This document shows positions 17,639-27,239 of a stretch of DNA of 64,000 bases, one piece after another. The stretch comes from an uncultured Lachnospiraceae bacterium (GTDB taxonomy: Bacteria > Bacillota > Clostridia > Lachnospirales > Lachnospiraceae). Numbering within the stretch: the stretch's first letter is position 1; every line of letters starts with the position of its first letter. Below the pieces are notes generated by a model, which had not been told where the DNA came from, searched no databases, and was given only the letters and a program-made list of their open reading frames with translations. The stretch is taken from NCBI GenBank assembly GCA_934294885.1, contig CAKRAK010000006.1, forward strand, positions 1 through 64,000. Reading direction: 5' to 3'. A program made the position numbers and the translations under genes.

Positions 17639-19033
17639 ATGATTAAGTTAAATGATACAATTGCTGCAATTGCAACCGGAATGAATCAGGGTGGAATTGG
17701 AGTAATCCGTGTGAGTGGAGAAAAAGCAATTTCTATTGTGGATTCTATCTTTGTACCAAAAAAGAAGGGAAAGGAAGTTAGTAATCTTTCCACTTATACT
17801 GCTGCATACGGTAATATTGTAGAGGATAAAGAAAAAAAAGATTCTGTTATAGATGAAGTAATCGTTTTGGTTATGAAGGCTCCTGCTTCCTATACAAAGG
17901 AAGATGTGGTGGAAATAGATTGTCATGGTGGAATGGAAATCATGAAAAAGATTCTGTATCTTATCATAAAAAAAGGTGGAAGAATTGCAGAACCGGGAGA
18001 ATTTACCAAACGAGCTTTTTTAAATGGAAGAATTGATTTGTCTCAGGCAGAATCTGTAATGGATTTAATATCCGCAAAAAATGAACTTGCGGCAAAAACG
18101 GCTTTGTCCCAATTAAAGGGAAGCCTGAAAAACAAAATAATGGATTTAAGAAATCAATTAATACATGAAGTTGCATTTATTGAATCTGCTTTAGATGATC
18201 CGGAGCATTACAGCTTAGATGGTTTTTCTGAAAAATTAGATAATTTACTTCTTGATATGGAAAAGGAAATCAATCATTTAATCCGGACGGCAGATGATGG
18301 TAAGATGTTAAAAGAAGGAATTAAAACGGTTATTCTAGGAAAACCAAATGCAGGAAAATCATCTGTTTTGAATGTTATGATGGGAAAAGACCGGGCAATT
18401 GTCACGGATGTTGCCGGTACGACAAGAGATACATTAGAAGAGTTTATATCAATCAGAGGAATTCCTCTTAATATCATAGATACGGCAGGTATCAGAAAAA
18501 CAGATGATATTGTGGAAAAAATTGGTGTAGACAAATCATTAAAGGAAATCGAAGATGCTGATTTAATTTTATATATTATCGATTCTTCTATAAAGTTAGA
18601 TGAAAATGATGAAAAAATAATTCAAATGATCAAAGATAAAAAAGTAATTATTTTACGGAATAAATCAGATCTTGAAAATATAATTACTGAGGATGATATC
18701 AAAAATAGATTAGATAAACCGATTATTTCCATAAGTGCCAAAAATAAAGATGGATTTGATGAATTTTATGATTTATTAAATCAGGAATTTTTCCATGGTA
18801 ATATCAATTATAATGATGAGATATATATTACGAATATGAGACATAAGGACGCTCTTTATGATGCACTTTCTTCTATAAAAATGGTAAGACAAAGCATAGA
18901 AGATGATATGCCGGAAGATTTTTTATCTATTGATATGATGGCTGCCTATGAGAGACTGGGTTATATTATAGGTGAATCGGTTGAAGATGATTTAGTAGAT
19001 ACGATTTTTAGAGAATTTTGTATGGGAAAATAA
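17639..19033 (+). CDS. mnmE: tRNA uridine-5-carboxymethylaminomethyl modification GTPase
   Basis: 464 residues. An N-terminal tetrahydrofolate-binding domain is followed by a helical domain holding an inserted G domain: G1 GKPNAGKSS near 225, G3 DTAG near 280, and G4 NKSD near 340. The C-terminus is FCMGK, a variant of the C(I/L/V)GK end whose cysteine is essential in the family. With MnmG it modifies the wobble uridine of tRNAs. A 15-bp gap to the next start indicates an operon. Confidence 0.97.
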   Translation: MIKLNDTIAAIATGMNQGGIGVIRVSGEKAISIVDSIFVPKKKGKEVSNLSTYTAAYGNIVEDKEKKDSVIDEVIVLVMKAPASYTKEDVVEIDCHGGMEIMKKILYLIIKKGGRIAEPGEFTKRAFLNGRIDLSQAESVMDLISAKNELAAKTALSQLKGSLKNKIMDLRNQLIHEVAFIESALDDPEHYSLDGFSEKLDNLLLDMEKEINHLIRTADDGKMLKEGIKTVILGKPNAGKSSVLNVMMGKDRAIVTDVAGTTRDTLEEFISIRGIPLNIIDTAGIRKTDDIVEKIGVDKSLKEIEDADLILYIIDSSIKLDENDEKIIQMIKDKKVIILRNKSDLENIITEDDIKNRLDKPIISISAKNKDGFDEFYDLLNQEFFHGNINYNDEIYITNMRHKDALYDALSSIKMVRQSIEDDMPEDFLSIDMMAAYERLGYIIGESVEDDLVDTIFREFCMGK

Positions 19034-19048
19034 CCTTTGGAGGATAAA

Positions 19049-21025
19049 ATGGATTACACTGTAAATCAAATAAAAGAAAAATATGATGCAATAGTGGTAG
19101 GTGCAGGACATGCAGGCTGTGAAGCTGCTTTGGCTTTAGCCAGAATGGGACAAAATACGATTATATTTACTGTCAGTATGGATAGTGTTGCTATGATGCC
19201 ATGTAATCCGAATATAGGAGGTTCTTCAAAAGGACATCTTGTACGGGAAATTGATGCCTTAGGTGGAGAGATGGGTAAGAATATTGATAAAACTTATCTA
19301 CAGTCAAAAATGTTAAATCAATCAAAGGGACCTGCTGTTCATTCTCTTCGTGCGCAGGCCGACAAAGCCGAATATACGAGGCAAATGAGAATGACAATGG
19401 AACAGACAGATAATTTAACGTTAAGACAGGGAGAGGTTACGGAATTAATAGTAGAGGATACGAAGAATCGATCTTCTAATGTTGATTCTAAGGATAATGT
19501 AAATGTATATCAGAATCCATTTCAAAAGAAAATATGCGGTGTAAAAACAAAGTCCGGTGCATGCTATTATGCAAAGGTTGTGGTTTTGTGTACAGGAGTT
19601 TATTTGAATGCAAGATGTATTTTTGGTGATGTTGTGAATTATACAGGTCCAAACGGTTTGTGTGCGGCAACCCATTTATCCGATTCATTGGTAGACAGTG
19701 GTATTCCAATCAGAAGATTTAAGACGGGAACCCCAGCCAGAATTGATAAGCGCAGTATCGATTTCAGTAAGATGGAAGAGCAAAAGGGAGATGAACGGAT
19801 TGTTCCTTTTTCCTTTACAAATAAAGAAGAGGATATTAAAAGGGAACAAATCAGTTGCTGGTTAACTTATACAAATGAAACAACTCACAATATTATCAGA
19901 AGTAATATAGACCGTTCTCCTTTATTTTCCGGTGCCATTGAAGGAACCGGACCGAGATATTGTCCATCCATAGAAGATAAGGTAATGAAATTTGCAGATA
20001 AAAACCGGCATCAGGTTTTTATAGAACCGGAGGGAGAATTTACAAATGAAATGTATATTGGAGGAATGAGTTCATCTCTTCCGGAGGATGTACAATATGC
20101 CATGTATCGAAGTGTTCCAGGACTGGAAAATGCAAAAATAGTAAGAAACGCTTATGCAATTGAGTATGATTGTATTAGTGGATTATTATTAAAACCATCT
20201 TTGGAATTTAAGGATGTAAACGGATTATTTTCTGCAGGTCAGATGAATGGAAGCTCCGGATACGAAGAGGCAGCAGCTCAGGGTTTGATGGCAGGAATCA
20301 ATGCAGCCAGAAAATTACAGAATAAAGAAGCAGTTGTTTTGGACCGTTCCCAGGGTTATATCGGAGTATTAATTGATGATCTGGTTACAAAGGAAACAAA
20401 AGAGCCTTACCGGATGATGACTTCAAGGGCAGAATATCGATTGTTGTTAAGACAGGATAATGCAGATTTAAGATTAACGGATATAGGTTATGAGATTGGT
20501 TTGATTGATGAAGAAAGATATCAGAAATTCTGTCAGAAGAGAGAATTAATTCAAAAAGAAATTGATCGATTATCAGATATCAGTGTTGGAGCAAATAAAA
20601 AGGTTGCAGCTTTTTTGGAGGAGAATGAAAGTACACCGTTAAGGACAGCTGCTACATTGGCAGAACTGATAAAACGACCTGAATTAAGCTATGAAAAGAT
20701 TGCTCCTTTAGATGAAGAACGAAATGAATTATATGCAACACAATTCTATCAGGATAATTTAACAAGAGAAGTTATGGAGCAGATTAATATTGAAATCAAA
20801 TATGATGGATATATCAAACGGCAGCTGTCTCAGGTTGAGCATTTTAAAAAGCTGGAAAATAAAAAAATTCCAAGTACGATAAATTATGAAGATATTCATA
20901 ATTTAAGAAAGGAAGCCAGACAGAAGTTAAATGAAATCAGACCGGAAAATATAGGTCAGGCTTCCAGAATATCAGGTGTTTCTCCTGCTGATATATCCGT
21001 ATTATTCATATATTTGAATATGTAA
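19049..21025 (+). CDS. mnmG: tRNA uridine-5-carboxymethylaminomethyl modification enzyme MnmG
   Basis: 658 residues. The FAD-binding motif GAGHAGCEAALALARMG lies near residue 18. The family signatures PCNPNIGGSSKGHLVREID and GPRYCPSIEDK are present, and helical C-terminal domains bind MnmE and tRNA. It uses FAD, NADH and methylene-THF for the wobble modification. The start is the ATG 5 nt after GGAGG (19039-19043); a TTG at 19037 would be part of the ribosome site itself. Confidence 0.97.
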   Translation: MDYTVNQIKEKYDAIVVGAGHAGCEAALALARMGQNTIIFTVSMDSVAMMPCNPNIGGSSKGHLVREIDALGGEMGKNIDKTYLQSKMLNQSKGPAVHSLRAQADKAEYTRQMRMTMEQTDNLTLRQGEVTELIVEDTKNRSSNVDSKDNVNVYQNPFQKKICGVKTKSGACYYAKVVVLCTGVYLNARCIFGDVVNYTGPNGLCAATHLSDSLVDSGIPIRRFKTGTPARIDKRSIDFSKMEEQKGDERIVPFSFTNKEEDIKREQISCWLTYTNETTHNIIRSNIDRSPLFSGAIEGTGPRYCPSIEDKVMKFADKNRHQVFIEPEGEFTNEMYIGGMSSSLPEDVQYAMYRSVPGLENAKIVRNAYAIEYDCISGLLLKPSLEFKDVNGLFSAGQMNGSSGYEEAAAQGLMAGINAARKLQNKEAVVLDRSQGYIGVLIDDLVTKETKEPYRMMTSRAEYRLLLRQDNADLRLTDIGYEIGLIDEERYQKFCQKRELIQKEIDRLSDISVGANKKVAAFLEENESTPLRTAATLAELIKRPELSYEKIAPLDEERNELYATQFYQDNLTREVMEQINIEIKYDGYIKRQLSQVEHFKKLENKKIPSTINYEDIHNLRKEARQKLNEIRPENIGQASRISGVSPADISVLFIYLNM

Positions 21026-21078
21026 TTCAATATATAAACTACTGTTAATAACTATTTGAAATTTATATGGAGTTAAAA

Positions 21079-21795
21079 ATGAATCGTTTAAAAATTTTAG
21101 CCGGGCAATTGGATATTCAATTAAGTGACGAACAATTAGAACAGTTTCAGATTTATTACGATATGTTAATTGAAAAGAATAAAGTAATGAATCTTACAGC
21201 AATTACTCAATTAGATGAAGTAATTACAAAGCATTTTTTGGATTCTATCGCATTGGCAAGTGTATATCAGAACATAAAAGAGGATGAATTAAAAATAATT
21301 GATTTGGGAACCGGTGCCGGTTTTCCCGGAATTCCATTAAAAATTGCTTTTCCCCAATTAAAGATAACGTTAATGGATTCTCTGAATAAACGAATTGTTT
21401 TTCTGCAATCCGTAATTGAAAAATTACAGTTATCAGGTATTGAAGCAATTCATGGAAGAGCAGAGGAAATGGCTAAGAAAAAAGAATTCCGGGAAAAATA
21501 TGATTTGTGTGTAAGTCGTGCAGTATCAAATCTGTCTACCTTAAGTGAGTATTGTTTACCTTTTGTCAGAATAGATGGTAAATTTATCTCGTATAAAGCA
21601 TCGGAAATAGACGAGGAGTTGGAAAGCAGCAGAAAAGCAATTAAGTTATTAGGTGGAAAATTATCTACAGTTAATAAAATTACTTTACCGGAATCTGATA
21701 TTCAAAGATCTTTTGTTATAATTGACAAGATAGAAAAAACTTCAAAGACTTATCCAAGAAAGCCGGGAACAGCTGCAAAGGAGCCTATTAAATAA
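21079..21795 (+). CDS. rsmG: 16S rRNA (guanine-527-N7)-methyltransferase
   Basis: 238 residues. A SAM-binding Rossmann fold carries IDLGTGAGFPGIPLKI near 70-85; KNKVMNLTAIT and GRAEEMA are family motifs. It methylates G527 of 16S rRNA, and its loss gives low-level streptomycin resistance in other bacteria. The start is placed at the second ATG because GGAG lies 6 nt ahead of it; the first ATG (21067) has no site. It is the last gene before a shared bidirectional terminator. Confidence 0.95.
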   Translation: MNRLKILAGQLDIQLSDEQLEQFQIYYDMLIEKNKVMNLTAITQLDEVITKHFLDSIALASVYQNIKEDELKIIDLGTGAGFPGIPLKIAFPQLKITLMDSLNKRIVFLQSVIEKLQLSGIEAIHGRAEEMAKKKEFREKYDLCVSRAVSNLSTLSEYCLPFVRIDGKFISYKASEIDEELESSRKAIKLLGGKLSTVNKITLPESDIQRSFVIIDKIEKTSKTYPRKPGTAAKEPIK

Positions 21796-21796
21796 C

Positions 21797-21828
21797 AAAA
21801 AAAGCAGTATTAAACTGCTTTTTTTGTT
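21797..21828. terminator. Bidirectional terminator between rsmG and the exonuclease gene
   Basis: AAAAAAAGCAGT pairs with ACTGCTTTTTTT around a short AT loop, starting 2 bp after the rsmG stop. On the minus strand the last codons and stop (21810-21812) of the convergent gene lie inside the hairpin, so both genes share one terminator. Confidence 0.85.
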
Positions 21829-22772
21829 TTTCTCTTTTCTTTTCTTTTTTCCCTTAATATAGACTGTCTTTTGGAAATCTTTTCAAATTCCTTTTTATCG
21901 ATTTTTTCTTCTGTTTTGATTACGAATATTTCACCATCTTTTGTATTTTTAAATCGGATTTTTCCACAAACTAAACCATGACTCCAGCATCTTCCTACAC
22001 ATATCTGGGTATTGGAATTATTTACAAACCATCGGATTTTCTTAGGAAGCTTGCGATTACATTTGTAGCATCTTAATGTATTCAATCGTTTGTCATCCAT
22101 AGCATCTTTCTTATCAATATAAGTACTGGAAATAAATTCTGTATAATTACTATGTCTTGAAAGTATCTCTTCTTCACTGCATGTGGGGTAATGGTAGTAG
22201 TCAATGCTATACATATCTGTTAGTTTTTTTCGATTCATTTTCTGAAAAACTAAAGCTGTATAATAAGAATCGTTTTTAGCACAATGAAATGGTTCGTTGA
22301 TTGGAATGTTAAGCTCGGTTACTGCTTTTTCCAGACTCGGTGTCTGGTATTTGTCATTATAATGATTTGCAGCATATATCTCTTGAAGATTATAAAACTT
22401 CAGAGGATAAGAAAAGCTTTTTAAATAATAATAATCCATATTCTGTTGAAGATATGTCAAATCCAAAGGACCCCATGTACAAAATATAAATTCTTCTTCA
22501 CCACACCATTTTTTAAATTCTCTAAAAACAATATCAAAGGGACGTCCTGTTTTTAAAAAGTTTTCATCGTAATTGAGAATTTCTTTTATTTTTGAATGGA
22601 GTTTTTTGTATAATCTTGGTTTGATAATACTTCCGTATTCATCAATGATATTAAATTTTGAATCCAGCTTTGTTGCCCCTATTTCGATAATTTCGAAAGG
22701 CATTCGTGGATTTTCATAACCATGACCTGCATAGCTTTGATTCCACTCTAAATCAATAACTATATAATTCAT
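21810..22772 (-). CDS. DEDD 3'-5' exonuclease with C-terminal Cys cluster
   Basis: 320 residues. The RNase T/DnaQ-like fold starts at once with VIDLEWN (the Asp-x-Glu of motif I). A second Asp follows in GPLDLTYLQQ near 100, and HCAKNDSYYTA near 165 supplies the late motif. A C-terminal segment (about 235-280) has CYKC ... CVGRCWSHGLVCG, a likely zinc ribbon for nucleic acid. The start is the ATG at 22772, 7 nt after AAGGTG. The tail is strongly basic. It follows a coiled-coil membrane-protein gene by about 20 bp. The physiological substrate is unknown. Confidence 0.8.
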   Translation of the reverse strand: MNYIVIDLEWNQSYAGHGYENPRMPFEIIEIGATKLDSKFNIIDEYGSIIKPRLYKKLHSKIKEILNYDENFLKTGRPFDIVFREFKKWCGEEEFIFCTWGPLDLTYLQQNMDYYYLKSFSYPLKFYNLQEIYAANHYNDKYQTPSLEKAVTELNIPINEPFHCAKNDSYYTALVFQKMNRKKLTDMYSIDYYHYPTCSEEEILSRHSNYTEFISSTYIDKKDAMDDKRLNTLRCYKCNRKLPKKIRWFVNNSNTQICVGRCWSHGLVCGKIRFKNTKDGEIFVIKTEEKIDKKEFEKISKRQSILREKRKEKRKTKKAV

Positions 22773-22791
22773 AGAACACCTTCTGTTCTGA

Positions 22792-23367
22792 TTAATTTGC
22801 ACGCATATGTCTGATATTGTCTTTACCACTGTCATTATAATATGTATCTAAGGTTTTATTGATTTCATCCAAAATCTCCAAAGTTTCCTTAGAAGCACTT
22901 GTGGTATTTCCGTTTAACTGAACCAGTAATTTTGAAATTCTGTCAGAGCTGTTTATGTTCTTATTACTGTTTTCCTGAGTTTTCTTAATTAATATCTTAG
23001 TACATAATTTTTGCTGTTCAATTAATTCTTCATTTAACTTTTGGTTTTCTTTCTTTAATTCTTCAATCTGTTCCAATAAACTGTCATGCTGTTTGATATT
23101 GGTTGTTTCTTCACGTTTTGCAACGGAATAAATTCCCTTTTCCACCTTTACAATCTCGGTTTGTTTATCAATTAATGCTGAATTGTTTTCATCTATTTTT
23201 TTGACAATGCTTTCCACAAAAAAATAAGTATCTGCTAAGGCTAATACACTAAATACAATAATCAGTGTAATGTTATTCGGAACATTTAAAATGAGATAAA
23301 AAATTACGATTAAAGATGCAATTAAACCAACAGCACTAAATGTCAGATTTGATTTCTTAATATTCAT
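22792..23367 (-). CDS. Membrane-anchored coiled-coil protein, unknown
   Basis: 191 residues. Two hydrophobic segments near the N-terminus (about 9-28 and 32-53) are followed by a long predicted coiled coil (about 55-130, heptad-rich in Leu, Ile and Glu) and a polar C-terminus. I do not recognise a family. The start is placed at 23367, 10 nt after AAGGA; the ATG at 23376 is too close to that site. It sits directly downstream of tRNA-Arg and ahead of the exonuclease gene. Confidence 0.65.
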   Translation of the reverse strand: MNIKKSNLTFSAVGLIASLIVIFYLILNVPNNITLIIVFSVLALADTYFFVESIVKKIDENNSALIDKQTEIVKVEKGIYSVAKREETTNIKQHDSLLEQIEELKKENQKLNEELIEQQKLCTKILIKKTQENSNKNINSSDRISKLLVQLNGNTTSASKETLEILDEINKTLDTYYNDSGKDNIRHMRAN

Positions 23368-23407
23368 AATTAACATATCCTTTCTTCAAAATTAACTTTG
23401 GTAAAAA

Positions 23408-23479
23408 TGTACCCGGCGGGAATCGAACCCACAATTATTCTTTAGGAGAGAATTGTTATATCCATTTAACTACGGATAC
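23408..23479 (-). tRNA. tRNA-Arg (anticodon CCU)
   Basis: The acceptor stem is GTATCCG/CGGGTAC with one wobble pair and discriminator A. The anticodon stem is ATTCT/AGAAT with loop CTCCTAA, giving anticodon CCT (codon AGG). The T-arm is GTGGG/CCCGC with TTCGATT. 72 nt; CCA is not encoded. It lies between DUF3881 and the coiled-coil gene and may be processed from their transcript. Confidence 0.95.
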
Positions 23480-23495
23480 ATATGATTACATAATA

Positions 23496-24383
23496 CTATA
23501 TTGAAAAATCAACTTGTCCCTGTAACCAAATGATTCCTTTAAATCTTCTGCCTACTTTTGGCTCTCCTTGGAGATCAAAGGAATTAATTGCTACGTTTAA
23601 CATTACATCATTACACAATATAGAAAGATTATACACTATTTCGTTGGAAAATTCATTAGTTATTTTATCTATATTTGTAATAATTCCTAAAATAGAATAT
23701 TGCTCATTATCAATTCCGTATGGTATAAAATATGTTTCAACTACGGTAAGGATATCCTCATCCTTTATTCTTTTATGAATGAGAGAGTAGGTATCCATAT
23801 CATCTATTGTCAGATTTTCATAAGCTTCCATGTCACCCATTTTTGCTTTGGATAACAGCTTTCTTCTTTCCTTACTGCTGATTGGCTGTTTGTCGTAAGG
23901 GTAGATTATATGATCAATACGAACACCATATATGATTTTACCTGATATAGACAAAGCTCCGAATTTTACTCTTTTCGGATTGCTGTAATAATTGTTAAGC
24001 CATTTTCGTTTGACATAATCAATAATATTTTGAACATTGTAAATTAATGTGATGCCAAGATTATAGTCATCGGAAACAGCAGAATATGCTTCCTTATCGG
24101 AATGGGGTTCAATCTGAATATCAGATTGAATGGTATCAAAAATACCGTTGCAGTAAGGAAAAGAGTGATCAATATTAAATAATCCTTCTTTATCACATTC
24201 TCCGATAATAGATAATCCGATATTTTTTCCGTAACTATAATTAATCTGAACCAGCTTTGTATCGGAACCGATTTCAAGTTCTGTTTTATTTGTGGACTGA
24301 TTTAATATATTCGTGATTAGTTTATTCTGTTCACCTTTATTTTTGATTTTACTAAAGCCAATCGCTCTTAAATAACTGTGCAT
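23496..24383 (-). CDS. DUF3881 family protein
   Basis: 295 residues. The start MHSYLRAIGFSKI and overall composition match the DUF3881 family as I remember it from Lachnospiraceae; its function is not known. There is no signal peptide or membrane segment, so it is cytosolic with mixed alpha/beta content. AAGGGA precedes the ATG. It lies 15 bp downstream of the DUF4446 gene and 16 bp upstream of tRNA-Arg, in the run that starts at parA. Confidence 0.75.
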   Translation of the reverse strand: MHSYLRAIGFSKIKNKGEQNKLITNILNQSTNKTELEIGSDTKLVQINYSYGKNIGLSIIGECDKEGLFNIDHSFPYCNGIFDTIQSDIQIEPHSDKEAYSAVSDDYNLGITLIYNVQNIIDYVKRKWLNNYYSNPKRVKFGALSISGKIIYGVRIDHIIYPYDKQPISSKERRKLLSKAKMGDMEAYENLTIDDMDTYSLIHKRIKDEDILTVVETYFIPYGIDNEQYSILGIITNIDKITNEFSNEIVYNLSILCNDVMLNVAINSFDLQGEPKVGRRFKGIIWLQGQVDFSI

Positions 24384-24398
24384 ATATCATTCCCTTTT

Positions 24399-24956
24399 TT
24401 AATAACCGATTTCAGGTATTTTTTCTTCTCTTTTTTTTGCTTCTTCCTTTGCTCCCGGTTTTTCTATTGCAACATCCAATGCAATGCGTTCTTCTTCGGA
24501 AAGAACATAATAAGATTCTTCGTTGGATATTTCTTTACAGTATGTGTAGCAGCCTTCCCTGCTGTGCATGGATGTGATGATAATTCCATCATGATTCTCG
24601 GTTAGTAATGCCAGAGAAAAGCTGAGTTTTCCGGATGTATCTTTAAAGGCATCGTATTTTACCAATCCTATTTTACAGAAGGTTGTTAGAAATTTGTCAT
24701 TAATAATATCAATTTCCTTATTTTGCTGTTTTTCGTTTTTTACAATTTGCCTGATTTCGGAAAATCTTTTACCAATGACCTCTTCCAAATTTCTTCCGTC
24801 ACGACCGGTTGTAAATTTTGATAATCTTTTGTTAAGCTTGTTAAATTTGGAAATAATTGTAACAATCCATATAAACTGAACGATAATCAAAATAAATAAT
24901 ATGATGATTATTAAATCTGTGCTGATTCCAATTGATTCAAAAATACTGTTCGTCAT
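24399..24956 (-). CDS. DUF4446 family membrane protein
   Basis: 185 residues. One N-terminal transmembrane helix (about 12-35) is followed by a coiled region and a conserved domain with KYDAFKDTSGKLSFSLALL near 100-118 and ITSMHSREGCYTYCKEI near 126-142, the hallmark of DUF4446. Family members are commonly next to parAB in clostridia, as here, which suggests a membrane-linked role near the chromosome origin, but none is proven. AGAGGA precedes the ATG. Confidence 0.85.
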   Translation of the reverse strand: MTNSIFESIGISTDLIIIILFILIIVQFIWIVTIISKFNKLNKRLSKFTTGRDGRNLEEVIGKRFSEIRQIVKNEKQQNKEIDIINDKFLTTFCKIGLVKYDAFKDTSGKLSFSLALLTENHDGIIITSMHSREGCYTYCKEISNEESYYVLSEEERIALDVAIEKPGAKEEAKKREEKIPEIGY

Positions 24957-24994
24957 TGTATTATCCTCTAAAATAAAAATTAACTGTAGTTAAA

Positions 24995-25912
24995 TTAGTT
25001 TTCAATAGAATATATTAATTCCATAATATGTTCTAATTCTTCCTGTGAAAAATATTCTATTTCAATCTTTCCTTTTTCATTATTTTTTGCTTTGATTGTT
25101 GTTTTAGATCCTAATTTATATTTCAGTTTTTCTTCTATATCCTTGTAAAGGAAGGATAAGTCTTTTTCTTCTGTGTTATTTGCTTCTTTTTTCGGTTTTT
25201 GATTCAATAATTTTTTAACCAGTTTTTCCGTTTCTCTTACTGATAATTGTTCGTTAATGATTTTATTGGCAGCTTCTTCCTGTAATTCTTCATCTTCAAT
25301 GGCCAACAGTGCTCTGGCATGACCATTGGATAATTTTTCTTCTATTACCATTGTTTGAACAGGTTCGGATAAATTTAGAAGTCTCATAATGTTTGTAATG
25401 GTACTTCTGTTTTTGGAAACTCTTTTTGCAACCTCGTCCTGTTTTAATCCAAAGTCACGAATCAACTGTTTGTAAGCTTTGGCTTCCTCAATTGGATTTA
25501 AGTTTTCTCTTTGTATATTTTCAATTAATCCGATTTCTAAAACTTCCTGGTCGGTATAATCCTTTATTACAACAGGAACTTCTTTTAATCCTGCTTTCAT
25601 GGATGCACGCCAACGGCGCTCACCGGAAACCAGCAAATAATAATTTTCTCTTTTTGTAACAACCAGAGGTTCAATAACACCATGCTGTTTAATGGAAGCT
25701 GCAAGCTCTTCCAAACCGTCCTCATTAAAATATTTTCTTGGTTGGTTCTTATTAATTTCAATATCTTTAATCTTTAATGTTGTGTCAACGGGAATTTTAA
25801 CTTCTTTTATTAATTCTTTGATTTCACCATCCGTTGTTTTTCTTTTTCTGCCTTGGGTTGTATTTACTCCAAGCATGGTATCTAATCCGTTTCCTAATCC
25901 TTTTTTCGTCAT
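24995..25912 (-). CDS. parB: Chromosome partitioning protein ParB/Spo0J
   Basis: 305 residues. The N-terminal CTPase/ParB-box region includes QPRKYFNEDGLEELAASI near 54 and SGERRWRAS near 93-101. A central helix-turn-helix region (about 140-185, KRVSKNRSTITNIMRLLNL) reads parS, and a C-terminal dimerisation domain ends the protein. ParB loads at parS and slides as a CTP-dependent clamp, recruiting SMC. It lies 171 bp downstream of parA with a parS site in the gap. Confidence 0.97.
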   Translation of the reverse strand: MTKKGLGNGLDTMLGVNTTQGRKRKTTDGEIKELIKEVKIPVDTTLKIKDIEINKNQPRKYFNEDGLEELAASIKQHGVIEPLVVTKRENYYLLVSGERRWRASMKAGLKEVPVVIKDYTDQEVLEIGLIENIQRENLNPIEEAKAYKQLIRDFGLKQDEVAKRVSKNRSTITNIMRLLNLSEPVQTMVIEEKLSNGHARALLAIEDEELQEEAANKIINEQLSVRETEKLVKKLLNQKPKKEANNTEEKDLSFLYKDIEEKLKYKLGSKTTIKAKNNEKGKIEIEYFSQEELEHIMELIYSIEN

Positions 25913-26066
25913 TTTAAGCCTCTTTTCTTATATAAGGGTAGTAATACAGATAATTTTATTGTGCTTTGTAGACTTAACAGTGAATTATCTGTTTCTATAT
26001 TATTTTGTACAGGTAATTATAAGATATATAAAATGCAAATATTGATATGTGTAAAATATCGCAAAA

Positions 26067-26082
26067 TGTTTCACGTGAAACA
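26067..26082. promoter_or_regulatory. parS site 1
   Basis: A perfect 16-bp palindrome, TGTTTCACGTGAAACA, identical to the canonical ParB loading site. It begins 1 bp past the parA stop codon. Confidence 0.97.
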
Positions 26083-26083
26083 T

Positions 26084-26851
26084 TTATACATATATATTCG
26101 TAATAACTTCATCTGCTAACATTCTATAAGCTTCTGCACCGGTACTTCTTGAATCATAGGATGTAATTGGTAATCCATGACTCGGTGCTTCCGCAAGTCT
26201 GACATTACGGGGTATAATTGTTTTATATACGTTCTGATTCAGATTTTCTTTTACATTTTCTACTACCTGCAAGGATAAATTTGTTCTGGAATCGTACATT
26301 GTAAAAACAACACCTTCAATTTTAAGACTTTTGTTCAATTTCTGTTGTATTAATTCAATCGTATAAATTAACTGTGTTAAACCATCCAAAGCAAAAAATT
26401 CACATTGAATTGGTACTAATACGGTGTCTGCTGCAGTCATAGAATTAATGGTTAACATTCCAAGAGCCGGAGGGCAGTCTATAATGATGTAGTCAAATTT
26501 ACTTTTTATCTTTTTTAATTGTTTCTTTAATACATACTGCATATCCTTCTCACCGATAAATTCCACTTCGGCACCGGCTAAATACCTATTTGAAGGAAGA
26601 ATATTTAAACCGGGTACAACATTGATGAGCATTGCTTCACCAATATTGCAATTATCACACATCACATCGTAGATGGTATAATCCAAATCATCCTTATTAA
26701 TACCGTAACCGGTTGTTAGGTGACCTTGAGGATCCATATCTACAGCTAAGGTTTTAAATCCTTTTTCTGCCAGACAGGCTGCAAGATTAATGGAAGTTGT
26801 TGTTTTTCCAACTCCCCCTTTTTGATTTGCGATTGCAATGATTCTTCCCAT
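26084..26851 (-). CDS. parA: Chromosome partitioning ATPase ParA/Soj
   Basis: 255 residues. The deviant Walker A motif is KGGVGKTTT at residues 11-19 with both lysines, and DMDPQGHLTTGYG and IDCPPALGMLT follow. It forms ATP-dependent dimers on the nucleoid that act on ParB-parS complexes, and it also influences DnaA in Firmicutes. AGGAAG precedes the ATG. It heads the parAB-DUF4446-DUF3881 run. Confidence 0.97.
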   Translation of the reverse strand: MGRIIAIANQKGGVGKTTTSINLAACLAEKGFKTLAVDMDPQGHLTTGYGINKDDLDYTIYDVMCDNCNIGEAMLINVVPGLNILPSNRYLAGAEVEFIGEKDMQYVLKKQLKKIKSKFDYIIIDCPPALGMLTINSMTAADTVLVPIQCEFFALDGLTQLIYTIELIQQKLNKSLKIEGVVFTMYDSRTNLSLQVVENVKENLNQNVYKTIIPRNVRLAEAPSHGLPITSYDSRSTGAEAYRMLADEVITNIYV

Positions 26852-27011
26852 TCTAAATTACTTCCTTTTCCTGTAAAAAATTAAATATGTAAAAATATGA
26901 TTTATTATAATAACTTACGCACGAAATTTATTTTATCATAAATCGGAAAAAATCTAAAGACGATATATAGTAAAATGAACTTTGAAAAACACTATTTATT
27001 GATTTTGAAAA

Positions 27012-27027
27012 TGTTTCACGTGAAACA
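27012..27027. promoter_or_regulatory. parS site 2
   Basis: A second perfect TGTTTCACGTGAAACA, about 160 bp upstream of the parA start codon. Confidence 0.97.
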
Positions 27028-27111
27028 TTCTATTAACAAAATAGAAAATAAGATGAATATGTTGAAATTTATAATTACATGAATTAAGATAGATGCACTG
27101 GAATAAATTAA

Positions 27112-27198
27112 AATTTAATAATATGTATAAGCAGGCTCTTGTGGCATACCGGTACTTAACGAAAAAGTTTTTCATAAAGACCTAAAATACTTTAAAAA
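27112..27198 (+). repeat. Direct repeat copy 1 in the thioesterase leader
   Basis: 87 bp, about 80% identical by eye to the copy at 27240-27326. The shared order of blocks is AATTTAATAATAT, ATAAGCAG, CTCTTGT, ACCGGTACTTAAC, a small hairpin, then ACTTTAAAA. The hairpin here is GAAAAAGTTTTTC, while copy 2 has GCGTTTCGC: different sequence at the same position. I do not recognise it as a known riboswitch. Confidence 0.7.
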
Positions 27199-27239
27199 GT
27201 TGATTGCGAAACACACCGTAACCTGTATTAGTTTGTGAC

